From Bacteroidales bacterium UBA1237 (GTDB taxonomy: Bacteria; Bacteroidota; Bacteroidia; Bacteroidales; UBA932), in contig DBWN01000291.1 of the NCBI GenBank assembly GCA_002308935.1, forward strand, positions 1 to 8,590: a stretch of 8,590 nucleotides of DNA. The letters are read 5' to 3'. The translations under genes were made by a program, and so were the position numbers. Below, piece by piece: positions 6,680-8,590 of this stretch (position 1 is the first letter of the stretch; every line of letters begins with the position of its first letter). The notes beneath the pieces were generated by a model. The model did not search any database. It worked only from the letters and a program-made list of their open reading frames with translations, and had not been told where the DNA came from.

Positions 6680-7992
6680 GAAGGATTCTGTTGATAGTGC
6701 TCACCGCAGCACTCGCACTGCCCCTCGCCGCGCAGAACCGCGACGTAGTGAACATCGTAATGGCAGACCGTAACAAGCTGGCCGGCTGCGAAGGCCCGTA
6801 CCGTTTCGACGCACCGGCCCTCACTCCGGCACCGAAGGGTTACACTCCTTTCTACATCAGCCACTACGGCCGTCACGGATCACGTTACGCATGGAACGCC
6901 AACACCTATACGGTGATAAAGAACATGCTGGACGCCGCTGCCGCAGCAGGTTCCCTCACTCCCCGTGGAGAACGTCTTCTGAAGGACTACAACGACTTCG
7001 TGACCGTTCCCCAGATCAACGCAGGAGACCTTTCGGACCTGGGATATGAGCAGCACCGGGAGATCGCGAAGATAATGGCGAACTCCTTCCCCGAAGTTTT
7101 CGCGAATGGCGGACATGTCTTCGCCCGTTCGTCCACTTCCCAGAGGGCGATCGTCAGTATGAACGCCTTCACCGTAAGCCTCCAGCAGGTGGCCCCGAAG
7201 GTGGACATCACAGCGAACTCCAGAGCCCTCAACATGGTCGTCATCAACGCCGCTTCGGCTCCAAGGGCGGTCGCCAAGAGGTATCAGGGTTCAACCAAGA
7301 CCCCCGAGTCCCTCGACGCTTTCAAAGCTAGGACTATTGATTTCGACGGTATACTGGACAAGATCTTCTCCGACAGAGGCTTCATGGAAGAGTCTGGCGG
7401 AAGAACGCAGTTCCTTTCCGAGCTTTTCACCCTGTGGGCCGGTTACCACAACTACACGGACTCGGATTTCCTTGAGGACATCTTCACTCCCGAGCAGCAG
7501 TTCGCTTTCTGGGAGATAGAGAACTACTCCTGCTATCTGAGCCACGGCGGTCAGCGTTACACGCAGATCTCGCTTCTTCAGGACGTAATCGACCTTGCTA
7601 ACAGCGCGATCGCTGGCAACGGAAACGTAGCTGACCTGAGGTTCGGCCATGACACCGTGATGAACGCGTTCTACGCCCTTCTGAACATCAACGGCGCCGG
7701 TTACGAGCCCGACAAGGTAGAAGACCTCAAGTACTGGTTCCAGAACTACAACACTCCGATGGCGGCCAACGTGCAGTTCGTACTGTACCGCTCCAAGAAG
7801 AATCCGGAGATCCTTTTCAAGCTGCTGCACAACGGTGCAGAGGTCACTCTGCCCCAAATCCAGCCCGTCGACGGTCCTTACTACCGTTGGAGCGACTTCA
7901 CAGCATGGGCAGCCAAGGTTGCAGCGGAGCATCCTCTGCTTCCCGCCGCTCCCGCTTCTGCAGCTTCCTCAACCCCCGCTAGACGTTATTAG
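6676..7992 (+). CDS. Exported histidine acid phosphatase, second copy (HAP2)
   Basis: This 438-residue protein is a divergent paralogue of HAP1 and follows it with a 4-base ATGA overlap. It has a short Sec signal peptide (1-19, LAA|Q), RHGSR at 66-70 (His67 the expected nucleophile), RSSTSQRAIVSM at 151-162, and RFGHDT at 322-327 with Asp326 the expected proton donor. The two proteins share the APKGY...YISHYGRHGSR block, DLRFGHD, the AANxQ segment and a GPYYxW segment near the C-terminus. They differ widely elsewhere, so the duplication is not recent. HD-Thr is the more canonical form seen in phytase-type enzymes. The C-terminus carries an Ala/Pro/Ser-rich tail (about 423-435) absent from HAP1. 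It probably acts in the periplasm on phosphate monoesters imported or released through the SusCD pair. The exact substrate is not readable from the sequence. Confidence 0.88.
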   Translation: MRRILLIVLTAALALPLAAQNRDVVNIVMADRNKLAGCEGPYRFDAPALTPAPKGYTPFYISHYGRHGSRYAWNANTYTVIKNMLDAAAAAGSLTPRGERLLKDYNDFVTVPQINAGDLSDLGYEQHREIAKIMANSFPEVFANGGHVFARSSTSQRAIVSMNAFTVSLQQVAPKVDITANSRALNMVVINAASAPRAVAKRYQGSTKTPESLDAFKARTIDFDGILDKIFSDRGFMEESGGRTQFLSELFTLWAGYHNYTDSDFLEDIFTPEQQFAFWEIENYSCYLSHGGQRYTQISLLQDVIDLANSAIAGNGNVADLRFGHDTVMNAFYALLNINGAGYEPDKVEDLKYWFQNYNTPMAANVQFVLYRSKKNPEILFKLLHNGAEVTLPQIQPVDGPYYRWSDFTAWAAKVAAEHPLLPAAPASAASSTPARRY

Positions 7993-8008
7993 ACCTGCCT
8001 GTATGCAA

Positions 8009-8026
8009 TCCGGGGCAACCCCCGGG
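8009..8026 (+). repeat. GC-rich hairpin after the HAP2 stop codon
   Basis: CCGGGG at 8010-8015 pairs perfectly with CCCCGG at 8020-8025 around loop CAAC, with a possible flanking T-G pair. No T-run follows, so it is not itself a terminator. It lies between the stop codon and the true terminator and may protect the mRNA 3' end or assist termination. Confidence 0.4.
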
Positions 8027-8060
8027 GAGCGCTAACCAATTCTCACATACATTCACCAAC

Positions 8061-8098
8061 AGTCCGGCTGCGATCCTTCGTGGCCGGGCTTTTTCTTT
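8061..8098 (+). terminator. Intrinsic terminator of the susCD-phosphatase operon
   Basis: AGTCCGGC at 8061-8068 pairs with GCCGGGCT at 8083-8090 (one wobble). The stem continues inward through two G-T wobbles and CGA/TCG to a TCCT loop. It is followed directly by a T-rich run (8090-8098, TTTTTCTTT). This is a clear Rho-independent terminator about 70 bp after the HAP2 stop. It separates the operon from the xylanase gene. Confidence 0.88.
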
Positions 8099-8113
8099 CG
8101 AAAGGGCGTGCCG

Positions 8114-8148
8114 TCATATCAAAAAACAATCATATTCTATCATATATG
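8114..8148. repeat. Three TCATAT repeats upstream of the xylanase gene
   Basis: TCATAT occurs at 8114-8119, 8130-8135 and 8140-8145. The last two start 10 bases apart, about one helical turn, within the longer repeat ATCATAT, and the last is part of the palindrome CATATATG (8141-8148). They lie about 40-65 bp before the candidate promoter. They could be binding sites for a regulator of the xylanase gene, or chance A/T-rich sequence. Confidence 0.25.
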
Positions 8149-8179
8149 AACCACTGTGCGGCAAACTGCCCGAAGGGTG

Positions 8180-8210
8180 TTTCCATTGTTGTTCTTTCTG
8201 TTTAAATTAG
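8180..8210 (+). promoter_or_regulatory. Weak candidate promoter of the xylanase gene
   Basis: TAAATTAG at 8203-8210 matches the Bacteroidetes -7 consensus TAnnTTTG except for one base. TTTC at 8180-8183 matches three of four bases of the -33 consensus TTTG, and the spacer is 19 bases. Transcription would start about 15-20 nt before the ATG at 8235. The match is imperfect, but a promoter is needed here because a strong terminator lies just upstream. Confidence 0.35.
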
Positions 8211-8234
8211 CACAGAAACCAATCTCAATTCCAT

Positions 8235-8590
8235 ATGAAGAGACTACTTGCAACAGGATTGTGCGCCCTTTTTCTAGGAGTATTTTCCTCACTCGCACAA
8301 TGGGGACCCGTTGAGATTCCCACACCCACGGACGGACTGAAAGACGCCTACAAGGATTATTTCATGGTCGGAGTGGCAGTCAACATGACCAACGTATCCG
8401 ACCCCGACCAGATCGCCCTTATATTAAGGGAGTTCAACAGCATCACCGCCGAGAACGCGATGAAGCCCCAGCCCACGGAACCCCAGAAGGGAGTCTTCAA
8501 CTGGGAAGACGCTGACAAGATCGCCAACTTCTGCCGGGAGCACGGTATAAAGCTCCGCGGACACAACCTGATGTGGCACTCACAGGTGGG
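8235..8590 (+). CDS. GH10 endo-1,4-beta-xylanase, N-terminal part (runs off the window)
   Basis: The frame opens at ATG 8235 and stays open to the window end (118 codons plus two bases). Residues 1-21 form a Sec signal peptide, cleaved at SLA|Q. The mature part matches the start of a glycoside hydrolase family 10 catalytic domain: YFMVGVAVN (42-50), FNSITAENAMKP (67-78, a sugar-binding motif of the family), FNWEDADKIANFC, then GHNLMWHSQ (109-117), a hallmark of GH10. The catalytic domain begins almost directly after the signal peptide, with no carbohydrate-binding module before it. Both catalytic glutamates would lie downstream, so activity cannot be judged, and an inserted module later in the domain cannot be excluded. 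The expected role is cutting the xylan backbone. It lies on the same strand as the operon but beyond the terminator. Confidence 0.92.
   Translation, partial: MKRLLATGLCALFLGVFSSLAQWGPVEIPTPTDGLKDAYKDYFMVGVAVNMTNVSDPDQIALILREFNSITAENAMKPQPTEPQKGVFNWEDADKIANFCREHGIKLRGHNLMWHSQV

Noticed and set aside
7291..7932. Open frame of 213 codons on the minus strand, antisense to HAP2
   Set aside because: It lies wholly inside a well-supported enzyme gene and its translation resembles no family. Long antisense frames are expected here because codons end mostly in C or G.
5387..7992. Calling the phosphatases MINPP-type inositol polyphosphate phosphatases, like the one known from Bacteroides
   Set aside because: Both have HD at the proton-donor site instead of the HAE typical of MINPP. 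Phytate remains a possible substrate but is not shown by the sequence.
8146..8205. Possible 19-residue upstream peptide before the xylanase gene
   Set aside because: The candidate xylanase promoter overlaps its end, so it would not be transcribed with the gene, and it has no leader-peptide features such as repeated codons.
1..8590. tRNA or rRNA genes, CRISPR arrays, insertion sequences or phage genes
   Set aside because: I saw no regularly spaced repeats with spacers, no transposase or integrase frames and no recognisable tRNA or rRNA sequence. Apart from short gaps, the window is filled by the genes listed.

Overview
The window looks like chromosomal DNA of a gut- or rumen-type Bacteroidales. 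The evidence is a SusC/SusD outer-membrane uptake pair, exported proteins cut just before a Gln, start codons without Shine-Dalgarno sequences, a TAnnTTTG-type promoter motif, and A/T-rich intergenic gaps between coding regions that are clearly richer in G+C. Judged by eye, codons mostly end in C or G, so the organism is probably more GC-rich than typical Bacteroides. I cannot name the genus.

Layout from left to right. Bases 1-61 (minus strand) hold only the start of a divergent gene: a GTG codon followed by a lipoprotein signal peptide whose lipobox Cys lies at the window edge. Bases 62-270 are an A/T-rich divergent control region with a likely promoter, two short palindromes and a small 5'-leader hairpin. 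Bases 271-7992 are a probable four-gene operon: a SusC-like TonB-dependent transporter, a SusD-like lipoprotein, and two tandem exported histidine acid phosphatases (HAP1 and HAP2) that overlap by ATGA. A strong hairpin separates susD from HAP1. A clear intrinsic terminator (8061-8098) closes the operon. A separate gene then begins at 8235: the N-terminal third or so of a GH10 endo-xylanase, cut off by the window end.

How the genes may work together (inference): the SusD lipoprotein and SusC barrel would capture and import an organic molecule across the outer membrane, and the two phosphatases would remove phosphate from it in the periplasm or at the surface. No carbohydrate-active enzyme lies inside the operon. 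The imported ligand may therefore be phosphorylated, for example an inositol phosphate, a sugar phosphate or a phosphorylated glycan, rather than a plain polysaccharide. The xylanase lies beyond the terminator and is probably a separate unit, though it could belong to a wider locus.

All protein families here are known. I found no compelling evidence of an undescribed system. The most interesting points are the pairing of SusCD with two phosphatases, the divergence of their active-site surroundings, and the regulatory structures in the gaps.
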